From positions 1 through 14,630 of the forward strand of contig USFX01000047.1 in assembly GCA_900553965.1 (NCBI GenBank): a stretch of 14,630 bases of DNA. Direction: 5' to 3'. The translations under genes and the position numbers were made by a program. The notes under the pieces were generated by a model. The model saw nothing but the letters and a program-made list of their open reading frames with translations. It ran no database searches and had not been told where the DNA came from. How positions within the stretch are numbered: the first letter of the stretch is position 1; each line of letters begins with the position of its first letter. The stretch is from an uncultured Prevotella sp. Lineage in GTDB: Bacteria > Bacteroidota > Bacteroidia > Bacteroidales > Bacteroidaceae. This document shows, piece by piece, positions 1-6,312 of this stretch.

Positions 1-62
1 AGGATTTGAAGGCATTTGTCCGCTTAATTCCGAGTTTTTAACAGTTCGTTTCAACGCTTTCA

Positions 63-86
63 ACGCAAAGACGCAGAGACGCGAAG
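63..86. repeat. Three degenerate tandem 8-mers (ACGCAAAG type)
   Basis: Three consecutive 8-base units, ACGCAAAG, ACGCAGAG and ACGCGAAG, sit head to tail. A further copy of the pattern (ACGCAAAG) occurs at 109-116. The motif AGTCTTT at 85-91 can pair with AAAGACT at 113-119. No gene is seen here. This looks like degenerate intergenic repeat DNA; its function is unknown. Confidence 0.6.
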
Positions 87-138
87 TCTTTTATTGCCCA
101 ATGGAAGGACGCAAAGACTCACGCTGTAGCGGATTCGC

Positions 139-225
139 AATCACGGCTGTTCGGAAGCTAACCACAAGCTGTAGCGGATTTGCAATCCGCTACAGCTTGT
201 GGTTAGCTTCCGAACAGCCGTGATT
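139..225. repeat. Perfect 42-bp inverted repeat with 3-base loop
   Basis: Bases 139-180 are exactly reverse-complementary to 184-225, leaving only TGC (181-183) between the arms. The centre is GCGGATT-TGC-AATCCGC. A direct copy of the central 20 bases, with one change, lies just upstream at 123-142, so the palindrome is nested within a direct repeat. There is no T-tract after the right arm, so it does not look like an ordinary intrinsic terminator. It could be a REP-like extragenic palindrome or a remnant of a mobile element; I cannot tell which. Confidence 0.9.
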
Positions 226-235
226 ACAACAAATG

Positions 236-510
236 TTTGCAATTTAGACCATCAAAAACTTGCAAATGTTTGCAGGTTAGGCCATCAAAAACCTGCAAAT
301 ATTTGCAGTTTGGACCATCAAAAACTTGCAAATGTTTGCAGGTTAGGCCATCAAAAACCTGCAAAAGTTTGCAGTTTGGACCACCAAAAACTTGCAAATG
401 TTTGCAGTTTGAACCACCAAAAACCTGCAAATGTTTGCAGTTTGAACTACCAAAAACCTGCAAATGTTTGCAGTTTAGACTATCAAAAACTTGCAAAAGT
501 TTGCAGTTTG
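236..510. repeat. Tandem array of eight 33-bp hairpin units plus truncated ninth
   Basis: Units start at 236, 269, 302, 335, 368, 401, 434 and 467; a partial ninth starts at 500 and ends at 510. Each unit begins TTTGCA and ends near TGCAAA, so each can fold on itself. Units 2 and 4 pair over 10 bases (TTTGCAGGTT with AACCTGCAAA); the others keep the outer six pairs. Unit junctions (TGCAAA-TG-TTTGCA) are also palindromic. There are no unique spacers. Because 33 is a multiple of three, several frames stay open, but the translations are only the repeat read as peptide. The array ends directly in the promoter of the downstream ATPase gene. Confidence 0.92.
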
Positions 511-532
511 ACGAAATATAATCGTATATTTG
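500..532 (+). promoter_or_regulatory. Promoter of the AAA ATPase gene, near-leaderless
   Basis: A -33 TTTG at 500-503 and a -7 TATATTTG at 525-532 match the Bacteroidetes housekeeping pattern, with a 21-base spacer. The -33 box is the first four bases of the truncated ninth repeat unit. The -7 box ends four bases before the ATG at 537, so transcription would begin at or next to the start codon. An in-frame stop at 519-521 and the lack of an early internal ATG argue against another start. Confidence 0.7.
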
Positions 533-536
533 CACC

Positions 537-1847
537 ATGGCAACAAAGGATATAGACCTTTTGAAGATACTGTCGGATCAGAAAGATGAACTGACCGCGA
601 TAGACACTGACGCCCTCGTCGGACGGAAGGAGGAGGCGCTGGTGGACCTTGACAGCAAGCTGGCACAGGTCGTAATCGGCATGAGACGGAGCGGAAAGTC
701 AACGCTCTGTCTGCAAAAGCTGCTTCATTCCGGTGTCAATTTCGCATACGTCAATTTTGACGATGAGCGGCTTACGGGGCTGAAGACCGGGCAGCTGGAC
801 GACATCCTGCAGGCACTGTTCCGGCTGAACGGCAGTTTTACGCATATATTCCTCGACGAGGTGCAGAACATAAAGGCGTGGCCTCTGTTCGTCAACAGAC
901 TGCTGCGGCAGGGACTGCGCATCGTCCTAAGCGGCAGCAACGCCAATCTGCTCAGCAGCGAGCTGGCGACCCATCTGACGGGGCGCTACCATCAGATTGA
1001 GCTGTTTCCGTTCTCGTTTGCCGAATGTTGCCGCGCAAAAGGGATAGACGTCAGGAGCATGTCGACGAAAGCCGACGCCCTGCGCATGCGCCATCTCGAC
1101 ACCTATCTGCAGGAAGGCGGCTTTCCGGAGACGCTTGAGATGGGGAACACGCCCGGCTATACGCTCTCGCTGCTGAACGCAATCGTGAACAAGGACATCT
1201 GCAAGCGCTATAAGGTGAAATATAAGGAGACGCTGTGGAAGCTGGCCAATATCATTCTTGACCGTTTCTGTCAGGAAACATCATCTCTGGAACTGGCAAG
1301 GGAACTGTCGATAAGTTCTTCCCACACGGTTGAAAACTATCTGAGCTATCTCACGAACGCCTATCTCGTCCATCCGGTGCATAAGTATTCGTTCAAAAGC
1401 GACGAGCGGAAGACAAACACGAAATACTATGCGGCGGACATGGCCTTTGTCTCCAACCATGACGATGTCCTCCAGTCGCAGAACCTCGGATGGCGGTTGG
1501 AGAACATCGTCTTCTGCGAATTGCGCAGAAGGATAAACCCGGAGTGGCAGAACATATACTATATGAAGAAGAGCCGGGAGTTTGAGGTGGACTTCGTCGT
1601 GACGGACCGCACGCATATTCAGGAACTGATACAGGTCACCTACGACTTCCGCGAGCCTTCCGCGAAACTCTACAACCGCGAAGTGGGCGGTCTACTGAAG
1701 GCCGCGGAGCTGACCCGCTGCAAGAAACTGACGCTCATCGTCATGGAGGGAACGGCCGGAGAAATCAGCGCCGGCGACACTACCGTGAATGTCGTAAGGG
1801 CTACCGACTGGCTTCTGGCGGACAGCCCCTACCTCAACGCCATGTAA
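537..1847 (+). CDS. AAA ATPase with C-terminal DUF4143-type domain
   Basis: This 436-residue protein belongs to the AAA_14/DUF4143 family of ATPases. Walker A is GMRRSGKS (48-55), Walker B IFLDE (104-108), and a sensor-like SGSNANLL lies at 132-139. The C-terminal third carries a restriction-endonuclease-like pattern, E322/E328, EVDF (350-353) and LIQVTYD (364-370). Where an active nuclease of this fold would show E-x-K it has Q-V-T, so I infer the nuclease site is degenerate. The cellular role of the family is not established. The gene stands alone: its upstream DNA is a 33-bp repeat array ending in its promoter, and a strong hairpin follows it. The start at 537 is chosen because an in-frame stop lies at 519-521 and the next internal Met (residue 49) falls inside Walker A. 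The ATPase call is firm; the biological role is unknown. Confidence 0.9.
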   Translation: MATKDIDLLKILSDQKDELTAIDTDALVGRKEEALVDLDSKLAQVVIGMRRSGKSTLCLQKLLHSGVNFAYVNFDDERLTGLKTGQLDDILQALFRLNGSFTHIFLDEVQNIKAWPLFVNRLLRQGLRIVLSGSNANLLSSELATHLTGRYHQIELFPFSFAECCRAKGIDVRSMSTKADALRMRHLDTYLQEGGFPETLEMGNTPGYTLSLLNAIVNKDICKRYKVKYKETLWKLANIILDRFCQETSSLELARELSISSSHTVENYLSYLTNAYLVHPVHKYSFKSDERKTNTKYYAADMAFVSNHDDVLQSQNLGWRLENIVFCELRRRINPEWQNIYYMKKSREFEVDFVVTDRTHIQELIQVTYDFREPSAKLYNREVGGLLKAAELTRCKKLTLIVMEGTAGEISAGDTTVNVVRATDWLLADSPYLNAM

Positions 1848-1866
1848 TCACCGGCACAGGACATAC

Positions 1867-1920
1867 AAAAAAGCGGGGAATGTGGCTCTGCGCGCACATT
1901 CCCCGCTTATTCATTTTTTT
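1867..1920. terminator. Two-way intrinsic terminator between convergent genes
   Basis: Bases 1871-1884 pair perfectly with 1895-1908 (14 bp, GC-rich, 10-base loop). An A-run lies on the left (1867-1872) and a T-run on the right (1914-1920), so the hairpin can stop transcription of the ATPase gene on the plus strand and of the lipoprotein gene on the minus strand. Confidence 0.9.
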
Positions 1921-1933
1921 CTACAATGCCTTC

Positions 1934-2791
1934 TTATTTCTTCTTCGTAGCTATGTGGAACTCCTCCACCTGCGAGCCAATCTCGCTGCCGCCCTGAACG
2001 ACGCAGACCTTGATGACGGCCTCACCGTCTTTCAGTTTGCTGTCACCATAGACCACAGCCGTGTAGCGCATGCCGCGTCCGGGCGGGATGCGCTCGATTT
2101 TCACGGACGGAGAGATGTGGATATGGGTGTTTCCCGTGGTCTCGGCCACGATGGGATTGATGTCGATGAGCGATTCCGAAGATCGGTTCATGATGTCAAA
2201 TGAGACCTTGCACTGTTCCCCGCGGCGCATCACGCCGTCGCCGTCAGCATCGACGAAACTGGCGTTGCGGATCTCGATGAGCCTGTTGAAGCGCACGCCG
2301 CTGCCCTCCGGCACGGTCCGGCTGAGCTGTTCGAGCGACACCGTGCGCGGCTGCACCGTCGTATAGACGTCGCCGCCGTCCGTCGGGTAGCCGTCGGAGG
2401 GGGATGCGTCAAACGTGATGCGGTCGTCACCGCCGTTGGACGGGTCGAAACCGCTGCCGTCGTCATATACACGCGTGTCGTCATACCGCCCCGTGTCGCC
2501 GTTGCCGGCATCGCGGCGCGGACGCTCATAGCCGCCGCGCGGGTCGCGGTCACGCTGCTCGGCCTTGTCGACAGCCGCACCTACCGAGCCGCCGAGCACG
2601 GCACCGCCGACCATTCCGCCAAGCGTTCCGATGTCGCTGCCACGCGGGCCGCCCAGGATTCCGCCGAGAACGGAGCCGAAGATTGAGCCGAAGACGGCAC
2701 CGTTGGCCGCTCCCTGTTCTGCATGGGTGTTTGTGCCGCAGCTGCTCAGCACGAGCAGGGCACACAACAGATAAGCCGGAATTTTCTTCAT
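1934..2791 (-). CDS. Glycine-zipper lipoprotein with EF-hand-like loop
   Basis: This 285-residue protein starts with a lipoprotein signal peptide whose lipobox is LSSC (15-18). Residues after Cys18 are GTNT, not the acidic export signal typical of surface-exposed Bacteroidetes lipoproteins, so a periplasm-facing anchor is likely (inference). Residues 27-74 are a glycine zipper (GxxxG-type repeats, as in 'glycine zipper 2TM' proteins) that may pack in or against membrane. Residues 77-150 form a low-complexity linker rich in D, G, R and Y. The C-terminal 120 residues look like a beta-rich domain. They include a textbook 12-residue calcium loop, D181-x-D183-G-D185-G ending at E192, as in dockerin or EF-hand repeats. 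Its own promoter lies at 2857-2887. The function is unknown; an envelope structural or stress role is plausible. Confidence 0.85.
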   Translation of the reverse strand: MKKIPAYLLCALLVLSSCGTNTHAEQGAANGAVFGSIFGSVLGGILGGPRGSDIGTLGGMVGGAVLGGSVGAAVDKAEQRDRDPRGGYERPRRDAGNGDTGRYDDTRVYDDGSGFDPSNGGDDRITFDASPSDGYPTDGGDVYTTVQPRTVSLEQLSRTVPEGSGVRFNRLIEIRNASFVDADGDGVMRRGEQCKVSFDIMNRSSESLIDINPIVAETTGNTHIHISPSVKIERIPPGRGMRYTAVVYGDSKLKDGEAVIKVCVVQGGSEIGSQVEEFHIATKKK

Positions 2792-2856
2792 GTCATTCGA
2801 TGTTTATGGTTGAGAAATCACCGCGGACGGCCGCGAGGGCCTTACCGCTGACTCTG

Positions 2857-2887
2857 CAAAGATAAGGAAATTAGACATAAAGTCAAT
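2857..2887 (-). promoter_or_regulatory. Promoter of the lipoprotein gene
   Basis: Read on the minus strand, TATCTTTG (2864-2857) matches the -7 box TAnnTTTG, and ATTG (2887-2884), a three-of-four match to TTTG, sits exactly 19 bases upstream. The leader is roughly 60 bases and includes a small GC-rich hairpin around 2821-2836. Confidence 0.65.
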
Positions 2888-2949
2888 GGGAATATCCCGA
2901 AAAAAGAGTAGGGAAAGCCCTAACAGAGGCCAACTTATGGCGATTTTAT

Positions 2950-2980
2950 TTTGCGTTACGCCCAAAATGGTGTATTTTTG
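2950..2980 (+). promoter_or_regulatory. Promoter of the membrane protein gene; fixes its start
   Basis: TTTG (2950-2953), 19 bases, then TATTTTTG (2973-2980) is a perfect fit to the Bacteroidetes consensus. The ATG at 2990 is only nine bases after the -7 box, giving a very short or absent leader. The longer reading frame opening with TTG at 2951 would start inside the -33 box and cannot be the translated start from this promoter. Confidence 0.8.
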
Positions 2981-2989
2981 CATATCGTT

Positions 2990-4033
2990 ATGGAACTAAA
3001 AAAGACAGTACAGAGCATCATCAAGATAATGATGCCGGTCATTCTTGGCGGTGCCATTCTATACTGGATGTACCGCGGGTTCGACTTCAGGAGCATCGGC
3101 CACTTCATGCGCCACGACATGAGCTGGACGTGGATGCTGCTGTCCTTCCCTTTCGGCATCGGAGCCCAGCTGCTCCGCGGCCTGCGGTGGCGTCAGACGC
3201 TCGAACCGGTGGATGAACGGCCGCGCACGATGACCTGCGTCAACTCCGTCTTTCTGTCATACGCGGCCAGCCTCGTTGTCCCGCGCATCGGTGAGTTCAC
3301 CCGTTGCGGAGTGCTGAAACGCTACGACGGGGTCTCGTTCGCCAAGGCATTAGGCACGGTTGTGACCGAGCGCGCCATCGACTCGCTTGTCGTGGCGGCC
3401 GTGGCGGGAATGACGCTGCTTCTCCAGTTCAGAATCTTCGACATCTTCTTCGACCGCACGGGCACGAGCATGGAGACCATCATGCGCGGCTTCTCGCCCG
3501 CCGGCTATGCCGTGACGGCCGTCTGCGCCATTGCCGCCGCCCTGCTTCTCCACGTCCTTCTGAAGAAGCTGTCTATATATAATAAGGTGAAGATGACGCT
3601 GGGCGGCATCCTTCAGGGCGTCCTGTCGCTGCGCAACGTGCGCAACATACCACTGTTCCTTGCGTCAACCGCAGGCATCTGGGTCTGCTATTTCCTTCAC
3701 TACTACCTCACGTTCTTCTGTTTCAGCTTCACCGCCGGCCTTGGAATGGCCTGCGCGTTGGTGACCTTCGTCGTCGGCAGCATCGCCGTGCTCGTCCCCA
3801 CGCCCAACGGCGCCGGCCCGTGGCATTTTGCCGTCAAGACGATGCTGATCCTCTATGGCGTGGCCGAGAGCGACGCGCTCTATTTCGTGCTCATCGTCCA
3901 CACGGTCCAGACAATACTCGTCATACTGCTTGGAGTATGGGCATGGGCGTGGTTGGCATTTACGAAGAGAGTGGAGAATGGCACGAGGAGTGAGGAGCGA
4001 GGAGGGAGATATGCTCTTAGTACTTCACAATAA
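2990..4033 (+). CDS. LPG-synthase-TM/flippase-like integral membrane protein (UPF0104 type)
   Basis: From the ATG at 2990 the product is 347 residues with about eight hydrophobic segments, the first near residues 13-30. It matches the lysylphosphatidylglycerol-synthase transmembrane family (PF03706). The family signature PRIGEFTRCGVLKRYD is followed by VVTERAIDSL, and a later PTPNGAGPWHF sits in a loop. These proteins lack a catalytic transferase domain; relatives are implicated in lipid or glycolipid movement across the inner membrane, but the substrate here cannot be told. The start is set by the promoter at 2950-2980. The last 15-20 residues are charged, atypical, and encoded by a purine-rich repeat (3984-4008) that reappears inverted at 4635-4659, suggesting that the native C-terminus was altered by an insertion. 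Confidence 0.85.
   Translation: MELKKTVQSIIKIMMPVILGGAILYWMYRGFDFRSIGHFMRHDMSWTWMLLSFPFGIGAQLLRGLRWRQTLEPVDERPRTMTCVNSVFLSYAASLVVPRIGEFTRCGVLKRYDGVSFAKALGTVVTERAIDSLVVAAVAGMTLLLQFRIFDIFFDRTGTSMETIMRGFSPAGYAVTAVCAIAAALLLHVLLKKLSIYNKVKMTLGGILQGVLSLRNVRNIPLFLASTAGIWVCYFLHYYLTFFCFSFTAGLGMACALVTFVVGSIAVLVPTPNGAGPWHFAVKTMLILYGVAESDALYFVLIVHTVQTILVILLGVWAWAWLAFTKRVENGTRSEERGGRYALSTSQ
3984..4008 (+). repeat. Left copy of inverted purine-rich repeat
   Basis: A 25-base run of GAGGAG-type sequence lies inside the last codons of the membrane protein gene. It matches the reverse complement of 4635-4659 at 22 of 25 positions. Together the two copies bracket the four-helix-bundle gene. Confidence 0.7.
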
Positions 4034-4130
4034 TGAAAGTGGGAGGAGAAAGAAATAAAAATGTGCATTTACTTCGTTTAAAGAGGTCGCCGCATCAAAT
4101 CACCATATATGAAAATCAATATACTACGAC

Positions 4131-4505
4131 ATGAATGACTTCTTCTACAAGAAACTCGACGCATATCAATTGGCCAAAGGCCTAACCATATATGTATATG
4201 CACTGCTACGGAAATATCCCTCATACGAGCAACACGCCATCTGCTCACAAATCCGTCGTGCCGTGGTGTCCGTTCCGTCAAACATCGCTGAAGGCATGGG
4301 GCGGTTTGCCATAAAGGAAAGAATCCATTTCCTGGAGATTGCATACGGCTCGCTCACAGAAGTGATGTGCCAATTAGACATCTCTCACTCACTCGGATAC
4401 ATCTCTGATGATGAATTCAACAACGCGGAAAGCATGATAGAAAAGACTGCAAAAGTTATGTCCGGGCTAAGAAAATCATTGCAAAACAAAATAACAATAC
4501 AATAA
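4131..4505 (+). CDS. Four-helix-bundle protein (23S rRNA IVP / S23 family)
   Basis: The 124-residue product has the family's hallmarks: a Q-I-R-R-A-V-V-S-V-P-S-N-I-A-E-G stretch (about 40-55), then G-R, and EIAYGSLTEV near 69-79. The usual length is about 115-125 residues, so it is complete. Family members occur in intervening sequences of 23S rRNA genes and as free-standing genes, and Avd of diversity-generating retroelements is a structural relative; the free-standing ones have no settled function. No rRNA, reverse transcriptase or variable-repeat pair is present here. No TAnnTTTG promoter is obvious upstream. The gene appears more A+T-rich than its neighbours and is flanked by an inverted repeat (3984-4008 and 4635-4659), both suggesting a mobile or inserted cassette. 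The family call is firm; the function is unknown. Confidence 0.88.
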   Translation: MNDFFYKKLDAYQLAKGLTIYVYALLRKYPSYEQHAICSQIRRAVVSVPSNIAEGMGRFAIKERIHFLEIAYGSLTEVMCQLDISHSLGYISDDEFNNAESMIEKTAKVMSGLRKSLQNKITIQ

Positions 4506-4704
4506 ACATCATTAATAACAAAGGATAAAACAGGATAAGGACAGGATAAGAACAAGAAAGGAACAATAAAGGAGATACGGAAAAGAAACAGCATCTGACG
4601 GAAACGAAAATTATTCCAAAAGCATTTCTCACTCCTCCCTCCCCACTCCTCCCTCCTCGAAATCCTCGAAATCCTCAAATCCCTAAATTAAAAACCTACC
4701 GATT
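4506..4704. other. Repeat-rich gap between the four-helix gene and pepD
   Basis: No gene is seen. The gap holds three near-copies of AGGATAA(A/G)-type units at 4522-4553, the polypyrimidine right repeat around 4628-4659, and two direct copies of GAAATCCTC at 4659-4676 followed by a decayed third. No clear promoter for pepD is visible here; the A/T-rich bases just before 4705 suit a Bacteroidetes translation start. Confidence 0.6.
4635..4659 (-). repeat. Right copy of inverted purine-rich repeat
   Basis: The reverse complement of this pyrimidine run equals 3984-4008 at 22 of 25 positions. The pyrimidine tract continues inward to 4628. Confidence 0.7.
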
Positions 4705-6165
4705 ATGGCTACAGAAATCAAAAACCTCAGCCCTGAGTGCATCTGGCGCAACTTCCACGCGCTGACACAGGTGCCGCGTCCTTCGGGACATTTGGAGAAA
4801 GTGCAGCAGTTCCTGCTCGACTTCGCTAAGGAAGCCGGCGTGGAAGCCTTCAAGGATGCTGCCGACAACATTGTCATGCGCAAACCCGCCACACCGGGCA
4901 TGGAAGGCCGCAAGGGCATCATCCTGCAGGCACACATGGACATGGTGCCGCAGAAAGCACCGGACAGCACGCACGATTTCGTCAACGACCCCATCCAGAC
5001 ATACGTCGAGGACGGCTGGGTCAAGGCCAAGGGAACGACCCTCGGCGCTGACAACGGACTGGGCGTGGCCGCAATCATGGCCATCATGGAGGACAAGACG
5101 CTTAAGCACGGACCCGTCGAAGCGCTCATCACGGCAGACGAGGAGACCGGAATGTTCGGCGCCAACGCCCTGCCCGCCGGCGAGCTTAACGGCGACATAC
5201 TCATCAATCTCGACTCCGAGACATGGGGCAAGTTTGTCATCGGCAGCGCCGGAGGCATCGACGTGAACGCCACGCTCGACTATAAGGAAGCAGAGACTGA
5301 TCCCGAGGACGCCGCCGTGCGCGTGACGCTGCAGGGTCTCAAGGGCGGCCACTCCGGACTGGAGATACACGAGGGCCGCGGAAACGCCAACAAGCTCATG
5401 GTGCGTTTCGTCCGTGAGGCCATCGCCGAGTGTGAGGCACGTCTGGCAACATGGCACGGAGGCAACATGCGAAACGCCATCCCATTCAAGGCTGAGGTCG
5501 TCCTGACGCTGCCGAAGGAGAATGTCGAGGCACTGAAGGAAATGGTGAAGGAATGGGAGCAGGACTTCATCGACGAGTACAAGGGCATCGAGAGCGGCAT
5601 CACCTTTACCGCTGAAGACACCGAGACACCCAAGACTGAAGTGCCGGAGGAGATACAAGACAATCTGGTCAATGCCATCTACGCCTGCCACGACGGCGTC
5701 ATCCGCATGATTCCGTCCTATCCCGACGTAGTCGAGACATCGAGCAACCTCGCCATCATCGACATCGAGGGCGGCCGTGCAGCCATCAAGCTCCTGCCCC
5801 GCAGCTCGCGTGAGGACATGAAGGAGTATGTGACGACGATGATCGAGAGCTGTCTCTCCATGGCCGGCATGAAGGTGGAGACCTCCGGCAGCTATTGCGG
5901 CTGGGATCCCAACCCCGACAGCGAGATATTACATCTGCTGCTCCGCATCTACAAGGAGCTCAACGGCGAGGACGGCATCATACAGGTTGACCACGCCGGA
6001 CTGGAGTGTTCCATCATTCTCGGTAAATATCCTCACCTCGACGTCGTGTCGATGGGCCCGACCATGCGTTCTCCCCATACGACGAGCGAGCGCGCACTCA
6101 TCGAGACCGTCGCCCCGTTCTGGGCTCTGCTGAAGAAGACGCTGGAGGAAATCGGAGAGAAATAA
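4705..6165 (+). CDS. pepD: Aminoacyl-histidine dipeptidase (peptidase M20, PepD type)
   Basis: The 486-residue cytosolic metallopeptidase hydrolyses Xaa-His and other dipeptides, feeding amino acids from imported peptides. All expected dinuclear-zinc residues are visible: H77 and D79 (AHMDMV), bridging D116 (GADNG), the catalytic base E146 and ligand E147 (ADEETG), D170 (NLDSE) and H458 (RSPHTT). Their spacing is identical to that known for Vibrio PepD, displaced by three residues. The lid domain contains LKGGHSGLEIHEGRGNANK, typical of the family. Length is normal and there is no signal peptide. It is a single gene, closed by the hairpin at 6202-6256. The ATG at 4705 follows an A/T-rich stretch without a Shine-Dalgarno sequence, as usual in this phylum. 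Very confident. Confidence 0.96.
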   Translation: MATEIKNLSPECIWRNFHALTQVPRPSGHLEKVQQFLLDFAKEAGVEAFKDAADNIVMRKPATPGMEGRKGIILQAHMDMVPQKAPDSTHDFVNDPIQTYVEDGWVKAKGTTLGADNGLGVAAIMAIMEDKTLKHGPVEALITADEETGMFGANALPAGELNGDILINLDSETWGKFVIGSAGGIDVNATLDYKEAETDPEDAAVRVTLQGLKGGHSGLEIHEGRGNANKLMVRFVREAIAECEARLATWHGGNMRNAIPFKAEVVLTLPKENVEALKEMVKEWEQDFIDEYKGIESGITFTAEDTETPKTEVPEEIQDNLVNAIYACHDGVIRMIPSYPDVVETSSNLAIIDIEGGRAAIKLLPRSSREDMKEYVTTMIESCLSMAGMKVETSGSYCGWDPNPDSEILHLLLRIYKELNGEDGIIQVDHAGLECSIILGKYPHLDVVSMGPTMRSPHTTSERALIETVAPFWALLKKTLEEIGEK

Positions 6166-6201
6166 AACGCGGAAACGGTACCATTATAAAATAATGAGGC
6201 C

Positions 6202-6256
6202 ACAATAAAAGAAATAAGGTTCATGCCAAGTGCGTGAACCTTATTTCTTTTATTGT
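6202..6256. terminator. Perfect 22-bp two-way terminator
   Basis: Bases 6202-6223 pair without mismatch to 6235-6256, with an 11-base loop. The AT-rich outer arms (AATAAAAG and CTTTTATT) provide the U-tract in either direction, so it can end both pepD and the convergent gene to its right. A weaker hairpin (6271-6278 with 6292-6299) lies just beyond it on the minus-gene side. Confidence 0.88.
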
Positions 6257-6312
6257 CTCTTTATCATATTCATGTCTGCCGCTGTGAAAGACAGGCATGA
6301 GCGGCCGGGAAA

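Noticed and set aside
236..510. CRISPR array
   Set aside because: Units are contiguous with no unique spacers, and no cas gene is present.
199..555. Open frames across the 33-bp repeats on both strands (about 94-118 residues)
   Set aside because: The 33-base period keeps frames open automatically; the peptides are pure repeat, and the region is better explained as an array feeding a promoter.
2951..2989. Longer N-terminus for the membrane protein from TTG at 2951
   Set aside because: The start lies inside the -33 box of a perfect promoter; the ATG at 2990 is the first start downstream of it.
4131..4505. Diversity-generating retroelement with an Avd-like protein
   Set aside because: No reverse transcriptase and no template/variable repeat pair is visible; only the protein fold is related.
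4696..5691. Minus-strand open frame opposite pepD
   Set aside because: It overlaps a complete, motif-rich pepD; its composition is that of an antisense shadow.
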